Assembly (NCBI GenBank): GCA_021771715.1
Contig: JAETOO010000004.1
Coordinates: 124,001 to 188,000, forward strand
Length of the DNA stretch: 64,000 nt
Source: Oscillospiraceae bacterium
GTDB taxonomy: Bacteria; Bacillota; Clostridia; Lachnospirales; Lachnospiraceae
Direction of reading: 5' to 3'
The translations under genes and the position numbers were made by a program. Position 1 is the stretch's first letter. Every line of letters starts with the position of its first letter. The notes under the pieces are model-generated. The model saw only the letters and a list, made by a program, of their open reading frames with translations, was not told the origin of the DNA and did no database searches. This document shows positions 14,633-24,009 of this stretch, in pieces.

Positions 14633-17600
14633 TTACTGCTTTTTCTGCGTCAGCCTGACATTTTCCTTTCCGAATGCCGCCCCCAGGCGCGCCAGCAGCG
14701 ATTCGTCCGCTTTCACGGTCCAGTTCTCGCCGAGGCGGCGGACCGCGCGCGCGCTACGCACATAAATCGCGACATAGTCTTTCCCGTCCGAGTCGCGCAG
14801 AATGTCAAAGAGCTCCTTTTCCCGCTCACGGTACGCGTCCATGTCCGCAAACTGCACCCAGAGCTCCTGCGGCACCTCCGCGAACTTCCAGATCTTCTCG
14901 CAGATCAGCTTGCTGGGCTTGTCGTCTTCGCTGCTGACGCGGCCGCGCACAAAGACACGCTCGTCCTCGTTCAGGTACTGCTGGTTCTTCTCGTAATCCT
15001 TCGGGAACACTACGACCTCCACGGTCCCGACCAGATCTTCAATCGTCAAAAAGGCCATCGTCTTGTTTGTCTTCGTGTACTTCACCGTCTTGCCCGTGAT
15101 CATGCCGCCGATCACCGCCTTGCTCCCGTCCGTGACCTTCGACCGCCCCGTCTCCTCGTCCAGCGCAAAATCCGAGGTCACGTTCGAGATCCCGCGCCGC
15201 CACAGCTGCTCATATTTTTCCAGCGGGTGGCCGCTGACGTAGATGCCGAGCACTTCCTTCTCAAAGGCGAGCAGCTGCTCCTTGTCGTACTCTCCGACGT
15301 TCGGCAGCTGGACCTCGTATTCCTTCTTCCCCTCGTCGTCCAGCAGGTCAAACAGCGTCATCTGCCCGGTCATCGAGCTCTTCTTCTCCTGGATCACCCG
15401 GTCCATAATGTCCGCATAGACCAGCATGAACTGCTTGCGCGTGCCGCCCAGAGAGTCAAACGCGCCGGACTTGATGAAATTCTCGATCGTGCGCTTGTTC
15501 GTCTCCTTGCCGGTCAGGCGCTCGACGAAATCCTTCAGGCTGCGGTACGGCCCGCCGAGGTTGCGCTCCTCCACGATCGCGTCGATGACGGGGCGCCCGA
15601 TGCTCTTGATCGCCGACAGGCCGTAGCGGATATTTTTTCCGTCGACCGTAAAGCCGTACTCCCCGACGTTGATGTCCGGGGGCAGAATCCCGATGCCCAT
15701 CTGGCGGCAGGTGAGGATATACTCGGCGACCTTGGAGGGATTGTCGATCACCGAGGTCATCAGCGCCGCCATGAACTCAACCGGGTAATAGTATTTCAGG
15801 TACGCGGTCTGGTAGGCCACGAGCGCGTACGCCGCCGCGTGCGATTTGTTGAACGCGTACTTCGCGAAATCGGTCATGTCGTCGTAGATCTTGTTCGCCG
15901 TCTGCTCGCTGATCCCGTTCGCGATACAGCCCGGCACCTGCTCCTCGGGGTTGCCGTAGACAAAATTCTGCCGCTCCTTCGCCATCACTGCGGCCTTCTT
16001 TTTCGACATCGCGCGGCGCACCAGATCGCTGCGGCCCAGCGTGTAGCCGCCCAGATCCCGCACGATCTGCATGACCTGCTCCTGGTACACAATACAGCCG
16101 TACGTCGGCTCGAGAATCGGCTCGAGCTGCGGGCAGTCGTACGTGATCGTCTCCGGGTGGTTTTTCCCGCGGATGTACTGCGGAATAAAGTCCATTGGGC
16201 CCGGGCGGTACAGCGAGATGCCTGCGATGATGTCCTCCAGGCTCTGCGGCTTCAGCTCCTTCATGAAGCTCTTCATCCCGCCGCTCTCGAGCTGGAACAC
16301 GCCCTCGGTCTTCCCCGTCCCGATCGAGTCCAGCACTTTTTTGTCATTGTAATCGATCTTCAGCATGTCGAGGTGCACGCCGGTGGCCCGCTCCACGAGG
16401 CGCACCGCGTTTTCGATCACCGTCAGCGTGCGAAGCCCCAGGAAATCCATTTTCAGAAGTCCCAGCTCCTCCAAGGTCGTCATCGTGAACTGCGTCACGA
16501 TCGTGCCGTCGGCGGCCCGGGAGAGCGGCACGTACTCGTCGACCGCCTTCTGGCTGATCACGACGCCGGCCGCATGCATCGAGGTGTGGCGCGGCAGCCC
16601 CTCCAGGCGCTTCGACATGTTGATGAGCTCCTTGATTTTCTCGTCCGTCTCGTACAGCGTCCGGAGCTCCTGGTTCATCTCCAGCGCCTTGTCGATCGTG
16701 ATGTTGAGCTCCTGCGGCACCATCTTCGCGATCGTGTCACACAGGTTGTACGGCAGGTCCATCACGCGGCCGACATCGCGGATGACGCCGCGCGCCGCCA
16801 TCGTACCGAACGTCACAATCTGCGCGACGCAGTCCTTCCCGTACTTGCGCACTACGTACTCGATCACCTCCTGCCGCCGCTCAAAGCAGAAATCGACGTC
16901 GATATCCGGCATCGAGACGCGCTCCGGATTCAGGAAGCGCTCAAACAGAAGGTTGTAGCGGATCGGGTCGAGCTGCGTGATGCCAAGTGTGTACGACACG
17001 ATGCTGCCCGCCGCCGAGCCCCGCCCCGGCCCGACCGGGATGCCCTGGTCGCGCGCGTAGCGGATGAAGTCCCAGACGATCAGGAAGTAATCGACGTAGC
17101 CCATTGTCCGGATCGTGTTCAGCTCGTACGAGAGCCGCGGTTTGAGCTCCTCGGCCTGCGCGCCGTAGTGCTCCTCCAACCCCTCATAGCAGAGCTTGTT
17201 CAGGTACTCCCACGCGGTATACGGAGCCGGCACGTCGAAGCGCGGCAGCTTCGTCACGCCGAACTCGATCTCCACATGGCAGCGCTCGGCGATCCGGTGC
17301 GTATTCTCGAGCGCCTGCGGCGCGTAGCGGAACAGCGATGCCATCTGCTCCTCCGATTTCACAAAATACTGTCCGCCCTCGTAGCGCATGCGATCCTCGT
17401 CGGCCAGCTTCTTCCCGGTCTGGATGCAGAGCAGGATATCGTGCGCCGCCACGTCGTCCTCGTACGTATAGTGGACGTCGTTCGTCGCCACCAGCGGGAT
17501 GTCGAGCTCCTGGCTCATCCGCAGAAGCTGCTGATTCACCAGCTTCTGCTGCGGAATCCCGTGGTCCTGCAGCTCGAGGAAAAAATTGCCCTTCCCAAAG

Positions 17601-18094
17601 ATCTCCTGGTAGCGCAGCGCCGCCTGCCGCGCCTCATCGTAAAGGCCGCGCGTCAGATAGCGCGGCACCTCGCCCGCAAGGCACGCGCTCAGCGCGATGA
17701 TCCCCTCGTGGTACGTCTCCAGCGTCTCCTTATCGACCCGCGGACGGTAGTAAAAGCCCTCGACGAAGCCGATCGAGACGATCTTCATCAGGTTCGCATA
17801 GCCCTGATTGTTCTCGGCGAGCAGCACGAGGTGGTAATAGCGGTCCTCATCGCTCCCCACCTCGCGGTCCAGCCGCGAATTCGGCGCGACGTAGACCTCA
17901 CAGCCCAGGATCGGGTTGATCCCCGCCGCCTTCGCCTCGCGGTAAAAATCAATCACGCCGTACATCACACCGTGATCCGTGATCGCCGCGCTGTCCATCC
18001 CCAGTTCTTTCACGCGCGCGACGTATTCCTTTATCTTATTCGAACCGTCCAGCAGACTGTACTCCGTGTGGACGTGCAAATGTGTAAATGCCAC
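14633..18094 (-). CDS. dnaE: DNA polymerase III subunit alpha
   Basis: Replicative polymerase of the DnaE class, 1153 aa. The order is an N-terminal PHP domain (FTHLHVHTEYSLLDGS, ITDHGVMYG), the C-family polymerase core with VGPGRGSAAGS, PDIDVDFCFERR and the later AFNKSHAAAYALVAYQ, a helix-hairpin-helix region, and a C-terminal OB fold (about 970–1060, GMITGKTVKYTKTNKTMAFL). The start is a GTG with GGGAGG 5 bases upstream. It follows cvfB by 19 bases, so the two are likely co-transcribed. Confidence 0.97.
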   Translation of the reverse strand: MAFTHLHVHTEYSLLDGSNKIKEYVARVKELGMDSAAITDHGVMYGVIDFYREAKAAGINPILGCEVYVAPNSRLDREVGSDEDRYYHLVLLAENNQGYANLMKIVSIGFVEGFYYRPRVDKETLETYHEGIIALSACLAGEVPRYLTRGLYDEARQAALRYQEIFGKGNFFLELQDHGIPQQKLVNQQLLRMSQELDIPLVATNDVHYTYEDDVAAHDILLCIQTGKKLADEDRMRYEGGQYFVKSEEQMASLFRYAPQALENTHRIAERCHVEIEFGVTKLPRFDVPAPYTAWEYLNKLCYEGLEEHYGAQAEELKPRLSYELNTIRTMGYVDYFLIVWDFIRYARDQGIPVGPGRGSAAGSIVSYTLGITQLDPIRYNLLFERFLNPERVSMPDIDVDFCFERRQEVIEYVVRKYGKDCVAQIVTFGTMAARGVIRDVGRVMDLPYNLCDTIAKMVPQELNITIDKALEMNQELRTLYETDEKIKELINMSKRLEGLPRHTSMHAAGVVISQKAVDEYVPLSRAADGTIVTQFTMTTLEELGLLKMDFLGLRTLTVIENAVRLVERATGVHLDMLKIDYNDKKVLDSIGTGKTEGVFQLESGGMKSFMKELKPQSLEDIIAGISLYRPGPMDFIPQYIRGKNHPETITYDCPQLEPILEPTYGCIVYQEQVMQIVRDLGGYTLGRSDLVRRAMSKKKAAVMAKERQNFVYGNPEEQVPGCIANGISEQTANKIYDDMTDFAKYAFNKSHAAAYALVAYQTAYLKYYYPVEFMAALMTSVIDNPSKVAEYILTCRQMGIGILPPDINVGEYGFTVDGKNIRYGLSAIKSIGRPVIDAIVEERNLGGPYRSLKDFVERLTGKETNKRTIENFIKSGAFDSLGGTRKQFMLVYADIMDRVIQEKKSSMTGQMTLFDLLDDEGKKEYEVQLPNVGEYDKEQLLAFEKEVLGIYVSGHPLEKYEQLWRRGISNVTSDFALDEETGRSKVTDGSKAVIGGMITGKTVKYTKTNKTMAFLTIEDLVGTVEVVVFPKDYEKNQQYLNEDERVFVRGRVSSEDDKPSKLICEKIWKFAEVPQELWVQFADMDAYREREKELFDILRDSDGKDYVAIYVRSARAVRRLGENWTVKADESLLARLGAAFGKENVRLTQKKQ

Positions 18095-18113
18095 CTTGGC
18101 CTCCCTTCACGCT

Positions 18114-18953
18114 TCAATTTACTTTTCGGATCCGGTTCTCCGTAATCTCGATCCGGCCCTCTTTCAGCAGCCGTCCGACCGCGCGCTTGAACGCATTTTT
18201 GCTCAGCCCGAATTCTCTGCGTATCGTCTCCGGATTCGCCTTGTCGCTAAACGGCAGCACGCCGTCAAACTCCTCGATGACCTGCATCACGTACTCCGCG
18301 TCCTCGTCCATCTGCAGATACGCCTTCTCCCGGATGCTCAGGTCGAGCTTTCCGTCCTCCTTGACCCCGGTCACACGCGCGTGGACCCGGTCTCCGACCT
18401 TGAGCTCTTCCACGCCGCTCTCCCGCCTGGGGACCAGCCCCGAGTACCGGTCGTCGACCGCGACAAACGCACCGAAATTGCCGCTGAGCTCATACACCCG
18501 GCCGTGCACCTCATCGCCCGGGCGGTACGGCGAATTTTTCAAAAGATACGGGTAGACCCGCATCGTCGCACACAGACGGCTGCTCTTGTCGAGGTACAGC
18601 GCCACCAGGCACTCCTCCCCCGGATAGACCTTCGCCGTCTGCTCGTGAAACGGCAGCAGCAGGTCCTTCTCCAGGCCCCAGTCGAGGAACGCGCCGATCT
18701 TCGTCACGTCCTTCACCTTCAGCACCGCCGTCTTCCCCAGCGTCAGCACCGGCTCGCGCCGCGTCGCGATCAGGCGGTCACTCGAGTCGCGGTAGAGAAA
18801 GACCTCCAGCGCATCCCCCAGCCTCGCCTGCGCGCCGACCTCCTTTTTGGGGAGCAGCACGCGCTCCGCGCTCTCCTTGCTCTCCGCCAGATAGACGCCA
18901 AAGCCCGTCTCCTTTACAATCACTAAGTTCTGTTTCTCACCTGCCTGCAGCAT
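18114..18953 (-). CDS. cvfB: CvfB-like S1 RNA-binding protein
   Basis: 279-aa protein of the CvfB/YitL family: tandem S1-like OB folds (including VKDVTKIGAFLDWGLEKDLLLP and HARVTGVKEDGKLDLSIR) followed by a winged helix (ETIRREFGLSKNAFKRAVGRL). CvfB binds RNA and affects virulence gene expression in staphylococci; the role here is unknown. GGGAGG sits 4 bases before the ATG at 18953, which decides this start over an in-frame ATG at 18998. It is followed by dnaE after 19 bases. Confidence 0.9.
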   Translation of the reverse strand: MLQAGEKQNLVIVKETGFGVYLAESKESAERVLLPKKEVGAQARLGDALEVFLYRDSSDRLIATRREPVLTLGKTAVLKVKDVTKIGAFLDWGLEKDLLLPFHEQTAKVYPGEECLVALYLDKSSRLCATMRVYPYLLKNSPYRPGDEVHGRVYELSGNFGAFVAVDDRYSGLVPRRESGVEELKVGDRVHARVTGVKEDGKLDLSIREKAYLQMDEDAEYVMQVIEEFDGVLPFSDKANPETIRREFGLSKNAFKRAVGRLLKEGRIEITENRIRKVN

Positions 18954-19055
18954 ATGGCCTCCCTCAATTCTTTCTCTTCTCTCTCGTTCTGTTTCCAAGA
19001 GCCGTTACCGATCCCCTGTATGCTTCGCCTCTCGGGGTACGGCCTTTCACGCGTC

Positions 19056-19775
19056 TTATTTCCGCACGACTCCTCTGTGCTCCAGCACCGCGTAGGGCTT
19101 GCCCGCCTCGTCCTCCAGGCTCACCGTTACGCAGCCGTCCTCCCTGTGCACGCACGGCACAATCACGTCGTGCAGCCTTGCCTGCTGCCGGTACTCCACC
19201 TGCAGCCGCTCCGTCTCAAAGCCTCCCGGCAGATACTCCTCCGCCATCCGGATGTACTGCCCGTTGTTCACATGGTAGTTCGTGTCCAGATGGTGGCGGC
19301 ACACGGTGAACGGCTCACACTTCACGCACGCCTCCGGCACCTTCAGCTTGCGGGAGCCGTACTCCATCTCCAGCTTTTCCTCCATCGGATAGCACGCGAC
19401 ATGCTCCGGGAGCACCTTGACCGGCTTCCCGCTCTCCATGTCGATCAGCGCCCAGACACTGTTCGCCTTCGCCAGATACCTTCGCTCGCCGTCCAGCAGC
19501 GCGTAGTTCCGGTATCCGAAAAACGCCTTAAACCCGTACGGCCACGTCTGCGCGAAAATCCGCTCCCCGAGCTTCGGCCTCCGGAGAATCTCGATCTGCC
19601 ACGACAAAATCATCCAGGCCTGTCCGAGGTCGCTCAGGTACCGCATCCCGACGCCGCAGTCCTCCGACTGGAACGTCGACGCGTCCTGAAAATAATCCAC
19701 CAAAGACACCAGCGTCAGTTTCTCCTCCGGATCCGTCTCACTGTACCGGACCCGGCTCTCAAATTCAAACGGCAT
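19056..19775 (-). CDS. Acyl-ACP thioesterase
   Basis: 239-aa double-hotdog thioesterase (FatA/FatB-like, PF01643) that releases fatty acids from acyl carrier protein in the cytoplasm. The first hotdog opens with RVRYSETDPEEKL and has LVDYFQDAS. The second has the catalytic-type motif DTNYHVNNGQYIRMAEE, the Asn/His pair of this family. It is followed by cvfB after about 100 bases. Its own promoter (19989–20018) and a repeat-filled leader lie upstream. The ribosome site is weak (GTGAGACGGT). Confidence 0.9.
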   Translation of the reverse strand: MPFEFESRVRYSETDPEEKLTLVSLVDYFQDASTFQSEDCGVGMRYLSDLGQAWMILSWQIEILRRPKLGERIFAQTWPYGFKAFFGYRNYALLDGERRYLAKANSVWALIDMESGKPVKVLPEHVACYPMEEKLEMEYGSRKLKVPEACVKCEPFTVCRHHLDTNYHVNNGQYIRMAEEYLPGGFETERLQVEYRQQARLHDVIVPCVHREDGCVTVSLEDEAGKPYAVLEHRGVVRK

Positions 19776-19807
19776 ACCGTCTCACTTTCCTTTCTCTGCT
19801 TCCTGCA

Positions 19808-19950
19808 TGCCTCAAAAATTCCCTATTCCATGCCCACGGGATGCCCCCAAACGCTTCCTTTTCCCATATCCGCAGAAGCCCTCAACTGTTTCATTTTCCC
19901 ATGTCTACAAGCTTCCCTCAAACGTTCCATTCTCCATGCCGGGATACCAC
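19808..19950 (-). repeat. Tandem array, four units of 35–36 bp, in the thioesterase leader
   Basis: Four degenerate units begin near 19811, 19846, 19881 and 19917. Each has CYCAAA at one end, then TTCC and CCATG or CCATA. The array lies between the promoter (19989–20018) and the start codon (19775). Confidence 0.65.
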
Positions 19951-19988
19951 AAGGGCCTTCTTTCCGGACATCCAGGACACATTTTATT

Positions 19989-20018
19989 ATTATAGCATCT
20001 TTTACAGATTACTTCCAA
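19989..20018 (-). promoter_or_regulatory. Predicted promoter of the thioesterase gene
   Basis: Minus-strand TTGGAA, 18-base spacer, TATAAT, just past the stop of the LTA-synthase-like gene. Confidence 0.7.
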
Positions 20019-20035
20019 CCATTTTTCCGGCCATT

Positions 20036-22549
20036 TTACCCGAAAAACGTCTCCGCCCCCGCGATCCTTCCGAACAGGTTCGCGTACTGCAGCGTCTGAT
20101 ACTGCTCCACCAGCTCCAGGCGCGCCTCATCGAGCTGCTCAGCCTCGTCCACGTACAGCCCGTCCGCGTCCACATACCCGAGCGCATCGATCACCGGCAC
20201 CTCCTGCGCAGCCTTCCGCAGAAACCTCTGATACCCGTTTTCCGGCACGCCCGCCGTCCGCAGGAGCAGCTCTCCGAGATAATTTGCGCTCAGGCGCTCG
20301 ATCTGCGCCTCCTCGATGTCGTAATTCGCCCAGATGACAAACGGTGTCGTGTACTTGTTCTGGTTCTTCTCGAGCGCGCCGACCTCCCCGGCCTGATTTG
20401 CCATCGCGCTGATAAAGCGGTTGTTCAGCCGCGGCCAGTGGTCTCCGAACATCAGAATCACCGTCGGCTCCTGCTCTTTTTCAAAATAGGAGACGAGCTC
20501 CTCGAATGCCCGGTCAGACTCCCGCAGCAGGGACAGATACTCCTCCACATCGTCCGCCGTCTGCCCGCCCGTATAGTGCGGCGCATCCGGGCTGCGGTAC
20601 CCGGAGACGTAGCCGCCGTGATTCTGGATCGTCACGTTAAAGCAGAAGAAATGCTCCGTCTCCCCGGACTCCTTCCACGACTCATAGTACTCCAGAAGCT
20701 TCCGGTAGTTCTCACTGTCGGACGGATACCCGTGAATCTCCTCCAGCTCTCCCGCGTCCTCCTCCGACAAATATGTGTCAAAACCGAGCAGCGGGTAGAC
20801 CTTGTGCCGGTTCCAGTTCGTCCGGTTCGCAAAATGGCAGACGAGAGACGTATAGTCCAGCGTCTTCAGGTAGGATGCCAGCGACGGCAGCTCCCGCTTC
20901 ACGTACGCCTGGTACGGCGTGCTGCCCCGCGGCAGAAACTGCATCGTGCTCCCGGTCAGGAACTCGAACTCCGTGTTCGCCGTCCCCCCGCCAAACACGG
21001 AGACGTACAGGTTCCCGCGCACGGTATTCTCCTCGAGCGAATCCAGAAACGGCGTCACTGGCTGGGACGTCTCAAGGCCGCCGACGGCTGCGAAATCGGC
21101 GAATGATTCATTCATCACAACGATGATGTTCGGAAGCTGCTCAGAATCCGATGATTCTGCTGCGCGCTCCTGCTCAGTCTCCCACGTCTCTGTCGCATAC
21201 TCATGCTCAGTCTGTGATGTCTCTGTCGCACGCTCATGCTCAGTCTCCGATGTCTCCGCCCCCTCCAACCTGGCGATCAGTTCGAGCACTCCCTCCTGCG
21301 AGTAGTCCTTGGGCTTCTCGACCACCTGGTAGCTCTCGTAGATGTAGGTCCCCAGAAAATACCCGTACTTCTCATACGACGATGCGAGATCCCAGAAGAA
21401 TCCCCCGTTGTTCCCCGTCGCCAGCAGCGGCAGAGACCGCAGGTAGAAAAAGCTCCCGACCCCGAGCAGCAGGAGCGCACCCCGGAAGACCAGCCTCCGC
21501 CTGACCGGATACCGCCGGAACCGCACCTTGTGCTCCACCGCAAACACGGCCAGCATCACAAAAAGCGCCGCGAGCATCTCGACCGGAATGTCAAACCGGT
21601 ACGCCCCGCTGACCTCGCTGGCCGTCCCCGCGCTCCGAAGATCGGCAAGCACAAGCGGAGTCCCGCGGAACTCCAGCACATAGTACTCTGCCACCCCCAG
21701 CACAAAGCACAGGACGGTCCCCGCCTTGAGCCACACGCCGCCCCTCCAGAGCAGCAGCGACAGCGCAAGAAACAGCCATCCGCACAGCAGCGCGTTGTAC
21801 CAGTACCGCTTCGCGCCAAGCTCCGCCACCGCCGTCCCGGCCGCAAGTTCCAGCAAAAAGACGCCCAGCACCACATGCACCGCCAGAAACACCGGCAGCA
21901 GTCTCGTCTCCCACACCGGCAGCACCGGGTAGAGAGCCGCGTAGAGCAGCATCACCAGCGCGACCGCCACACAGACTCGCCACGCAAAGCTCTGCGTGTA
22001 GTACGACTGATACACAAACAGCCCGTAGATCGGCTGCTCCTGCTTTGTCCCGTTCACATAGAGCGCGCCGAGTTCTCCTTCGCTCAGGCAGGGCGCCGTC
22101 CGGATCACCGGGTACGCGTCCTCGACGCCCGAGAACGTGATCGTATACGAATATTCTGCCCCGGGCGTCACCCGCACATTCACATGGATTCCCTGCGCAC
22201 CGCTCTCCACCAGCTGCGCGCACGGAAGCTCCCGCACCGCGACCGTCGCCCCGGCCGCATCGCGGACCGTCACGACCATGCTTCCCGTCTGTCCATGCCC
22301 GTCCACCGCGACGTAGATCAGATTCAGAATCCCATCCTGCGCAAAAAACACCTGCCGGATCTCCGTATCCGGACCGATCCCGGCGATCTCACCCGGCGAT
22401 ACCGTCGTATCCCAGCCGATCGCCGTCTCCTTCTGCTCCCCGTAAAAGTCCTGCCGCCGCATCCCGGCGACATAAAATAGAACCAGCAAAAAAACAACCA
22501 GCACTCCCCGAAACGGAGTCCATGATTTTCTTCCCAATAGCTTCCTCAT
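20036..22549 (-). CDS. LTA synthase-like membrane sulfatase-fold protein
   Basis: Alkaline-phosphatase-superfamily protein related to lipoteichoic acid synthase; it probably transfers glycerol-phosphate or phosphoethanolamine groups outside the cell. One N-terminal helix is followed by an outer domain (about 45–190), then about six helices (200–400), then the sulfatase domain (about 480–810). The metal-binding start NIIVVMNESFADF, the catalytic Thr523 in GGGTANTEFEF, and MFGDHWPRL are visible. A repeat linker at about 429–470 separates membrane and catalytic parts. The extra beta domain after helix 1 is unlike classical LtaS. The ATG at 22549 is chosen because it follows the AraC stop by 10 bases with GAGGG upstream. 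Confidence 0.85.
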   Translation of the reverse strand: MRKLLGRKSWTPFRGVLVVFLLVLFYVAGMRRQDFYGEQKETAIGWDTTVSPGEIAGIGPDTEIRQVFFAQDGILNLIYVAVDGHGQTGSMVVTVRDAAGATVAVRELPCAQLVESGAQGIHVNVRVTPGAEYSYTITFSGVEDAYPVIRTAPCLSEGELGALYVNGTKQEQPIYGLFVYQSYYTQSFAWRVCVAVALVMLLYAALYPVLPVWETRLLPVFLAVHVVLGVFLLELAAGTAVAELGAKRYWYNALLCGWLFLALSLLLWRGGVWLKAGTVLCFVLGVAEYYVLEFRGTPLVLADLRSAGTASEVSGAYRFDIPVEMLAALFVMLAVFAVEHKVRFRRYPVRRRLVFRGALLLLGVGSFFYLRSLPLLATGNNGGFFWDLASSYEKYGYFLGTYIYESYQVVEKPKDYSQEGVLELIARLEGAETSETEHERATETSQTEHEYATETWETEQERAAESSDSEQLPNIIVVMNESFADFAAVGGLETSQPVTPFLDSLEENTVRGNLYVSVFGGGTANTEFEFLTGSTMQFLPRGSTPYQAYVKRELPSLASYLKTLDYTSLVCHFANRTNWNRHKVYPLLGFDTYLSEEDAGELEEIHGYPSDSENYRKLLEYYESWKESGETEHFFCFNVTIQNHGGYVSGYRSPDAPHYTGGQTADDVEEYLSLLRESDRAFEELVSYFEKEQEPTVILMFGDHWPRLNNRFISAMANQAGEVGALEKNQNKYTTPFVIWANYDIEEAQIERLSANYLGELLLRTAGVPENGYQRFLRKAAQEVPVIDALGYVDADGLYVDEAEQLDEARLELVEQYQTLQYANLFGRIAGAETFFG
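21138..21262 (-). repeat. Four 33-bp tandem repeats inside the LTA-synthase-like gene
   Basis: Units start at 21138, 21171, 21204 and 21237, each beginning TGCTCAG on the plus strand. They encode variants of the 11-aa unit ETSQTEHEYAT in the linker between membrane and enzymatic domains. Confidence 0.9.
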
Positions 22550-22559
22550 ATTCCTGCCC

Positions 22560-23429
22560 TCACAAATTCGCATCTCCACTGTACATCGTCCGGAACTCCG
22601 TCGGCGTGCAGTGATTCAGCAGCTTGAACATCCGCAGAAACGCCGACAAACTCGAAAAGCCCGACGCGAGCGCGACCTCAATCACCGTGAGCTCCGGGTT
22701 CAAAAGCAGCGATTTCGCATGGTCGATCCGTTTCTGGTTCAGATATTTGTAGAACGACGTGTCCGCATACTGCCGGAACAGCCGCGTAAAGTGATACTTG
22801 CTGAAGCCCGCAAGCGCAGCCGCTTGATCCAGCGTCAGATCCTCCGTAAAATGCTCATTGATATAGTTGCAGACGTACTGAAATTTTTCCATGTACTCGA
22901 CCTGCTTCGTGTGCTTCGCCTCAAAGCTCTGCCGCGCCGACTCCGCATGATTCCGGCCGATCAGCAGCAGAATCTCGAGAAACTGCGCATAAATTGAGAC
23001 CTCCGAGTACGGCCGGTTCCCCGAATATTCCTTATAAATATCCATCATCAGCCGGTAAATCCGCCCGTGAATCTTCGGGCAGGTCTCCGGCGTGATCAGG
23101 ATCGCCGGGTGAATGATCGACGTGATCAGGCCGAGATCCCGCAGTCCGATCTGGGCGATCGACGGCTGGAAGAAAATCCGCTGCCCTTCCCCCGGCGAAA
23201 ACAGCTCATGGATCACGCAGGGGCATATGACCAGGATATCCCCCTCGTTCATCTCAAAATTCTTATCCCCGCACTCCACGCGATACGTATTCTCAAACGG
23301 CATGATTACCTCAAACGGCGTGTGCCAGTGCGGCGGAAAGCACTCACTGGACGTGTTATAGTGCAGGCATATCTGCATATCCGTGCGGTAATTGACCGTC
23401 TCATGTGTTCCATTCAGATTCTCAATCAT
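22560..23429 (-). CDS. AraC-family regulator with cupin sensor domain
   Basis: 289-aa transcription regulator. The N-terminal cupin (about 20–130: HWHTPFEVIMPFENTYRV, GDILVICPCVIHEL) likely binds a sugar. The C-terminal AraC DNA-binding domain (about 185–285) has two helix-turn-helix units (DLTLDQAAALAGFSKYHFTR and VIEVALASGFSSLSAFLRMF). GAGAGGG precedes the ATG. It is divergent from the GH3 gene 580 bases away and may control it; the LTA-synthase-like gene follows directly downstream. Confidence 0.92.
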   Translation of the reverse strand: MIENLNGTHETVNYRTDMQICLHYNTSSECFPPHWHTPFEVIMPFENTYRVECGDKNFEMNEGDILVICPCVIHELFSPGEGQRIFFQPSIAQIGLRDLGLITSIIHPAILITPETCPKIHGRIYRLMMDIYKEYSGNRPYSEVSIYAQFLEILLLIGRNHAESARQSFEAKHTKQVEYMEKFQYVCNYINEHFTEDLTLDQAAALAGFSKYHFTRLFRQYADTSFYKYLNQKRIDHAKSLLLNPELTVIEVALASGFSSLSAFLRMFKLLNHCTPTEFRTMYSGDANL

Positions 23430-23567
23430 AAGTCCCTCTCACTGTCCTTTATCCAATGTCCTGCCGCGGATCAGCAGCTACTAAAAATTGCTCAAAACAG
23501 CGGTCTCTTCCTGCTACTATATCAAAAATGCGGGAAAAAGCAAGAATTACAGAGCAAAAAAATTGAA

Positions 23568-23877
23568 ACTCTGGTATACTGGGGGTGTGGTTTGGGTAAG
23601 CCGGACGAGAAGATTGCCGATCCGTCTGAAGGCTCCGAATCGCTCGTCTACAAGTACTAAGGCCTCAGAAGGCCTGCGCATCTGCCGCTGGCAACTCGGA
23701 AAATGTGCCGAATGCACATTTTCCTCAGACAGGGCCAGCTAAAAATCCTGCAAGAAAGCAGGATTTTTACAGATGCTCCGGCCTTCTGAGACCTAAGTAC
23801 TTGTAAAGACTCGCTAAAGTCGCGTTCAGACGGATCGGCAATCTTCTCTGACGGTGGCTGACTGAACTGTAACATGG
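23568..23877. repeat. Palindromic structured repeat, copy 1
   Basis: The core runs 23607–23848 (242 bp). A perfect 24-bp inverted repeat forms its ends (GAGAAGATTGCCG... and its complement). Inside are further paired blocks (GCTCG/CGAGC-like, GTACTAAGGCCTCAGAAGG with its partner, GCATCTG/CAGATGC, GCTGGC/GCCAGC) and two local hairpins: AAAATGTGC/GCACATTTT and TAAAAATCCTGC/GCAGGATTTTTA. Weaker similarity extends to about 23568 and 23877. A second copy in the opposite orientation lies at 30485–30778. No plausible protein is encoded. The rest of the gap 23430–24009 holds no gene. Confidence 0.88.
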
Positions 23878-23935
23878 TTATAGGAATCACGCAGATGGTC
23901 CGTACAAAAAGGATGTGCAGTAGTGTATTCTTGCT

Positions 23936-23954
23936 GGACATCCGGTAGATGTCC
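23936..23954 (+). promoter_or_regulatory. Small inverted repeat upstream of the GH3 gene
   Basis: GGACATC-CGGTA-GATGTCC, a perfect 7-bp palindrome 56 bases before the GH3 start. It could be an operator or a leader hairpin; no convincing promoter was found beside it. Confidence 0.4.
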
Positions 23955-24009
23955 GTTTAGGAAGAATCAAAAATACCCGCTCTATGCGGTGATATAAGGA
24001 GGAATATCT

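Noticed and set aside
15227-18145. Very long open frame (972 codons) on the plus strand
   Set aside because: It is the antisense of dnaE, rich in Arg, His and Leu as GC-rich shadows are, and has no family motifs or ribosome site.
23488-23742. Short open frames inside the palindromic element (also at 30649 onward)
   Set aside because: Conservation between copies preserves base pairing rather than codons, and the frames run out of the element on one side only.
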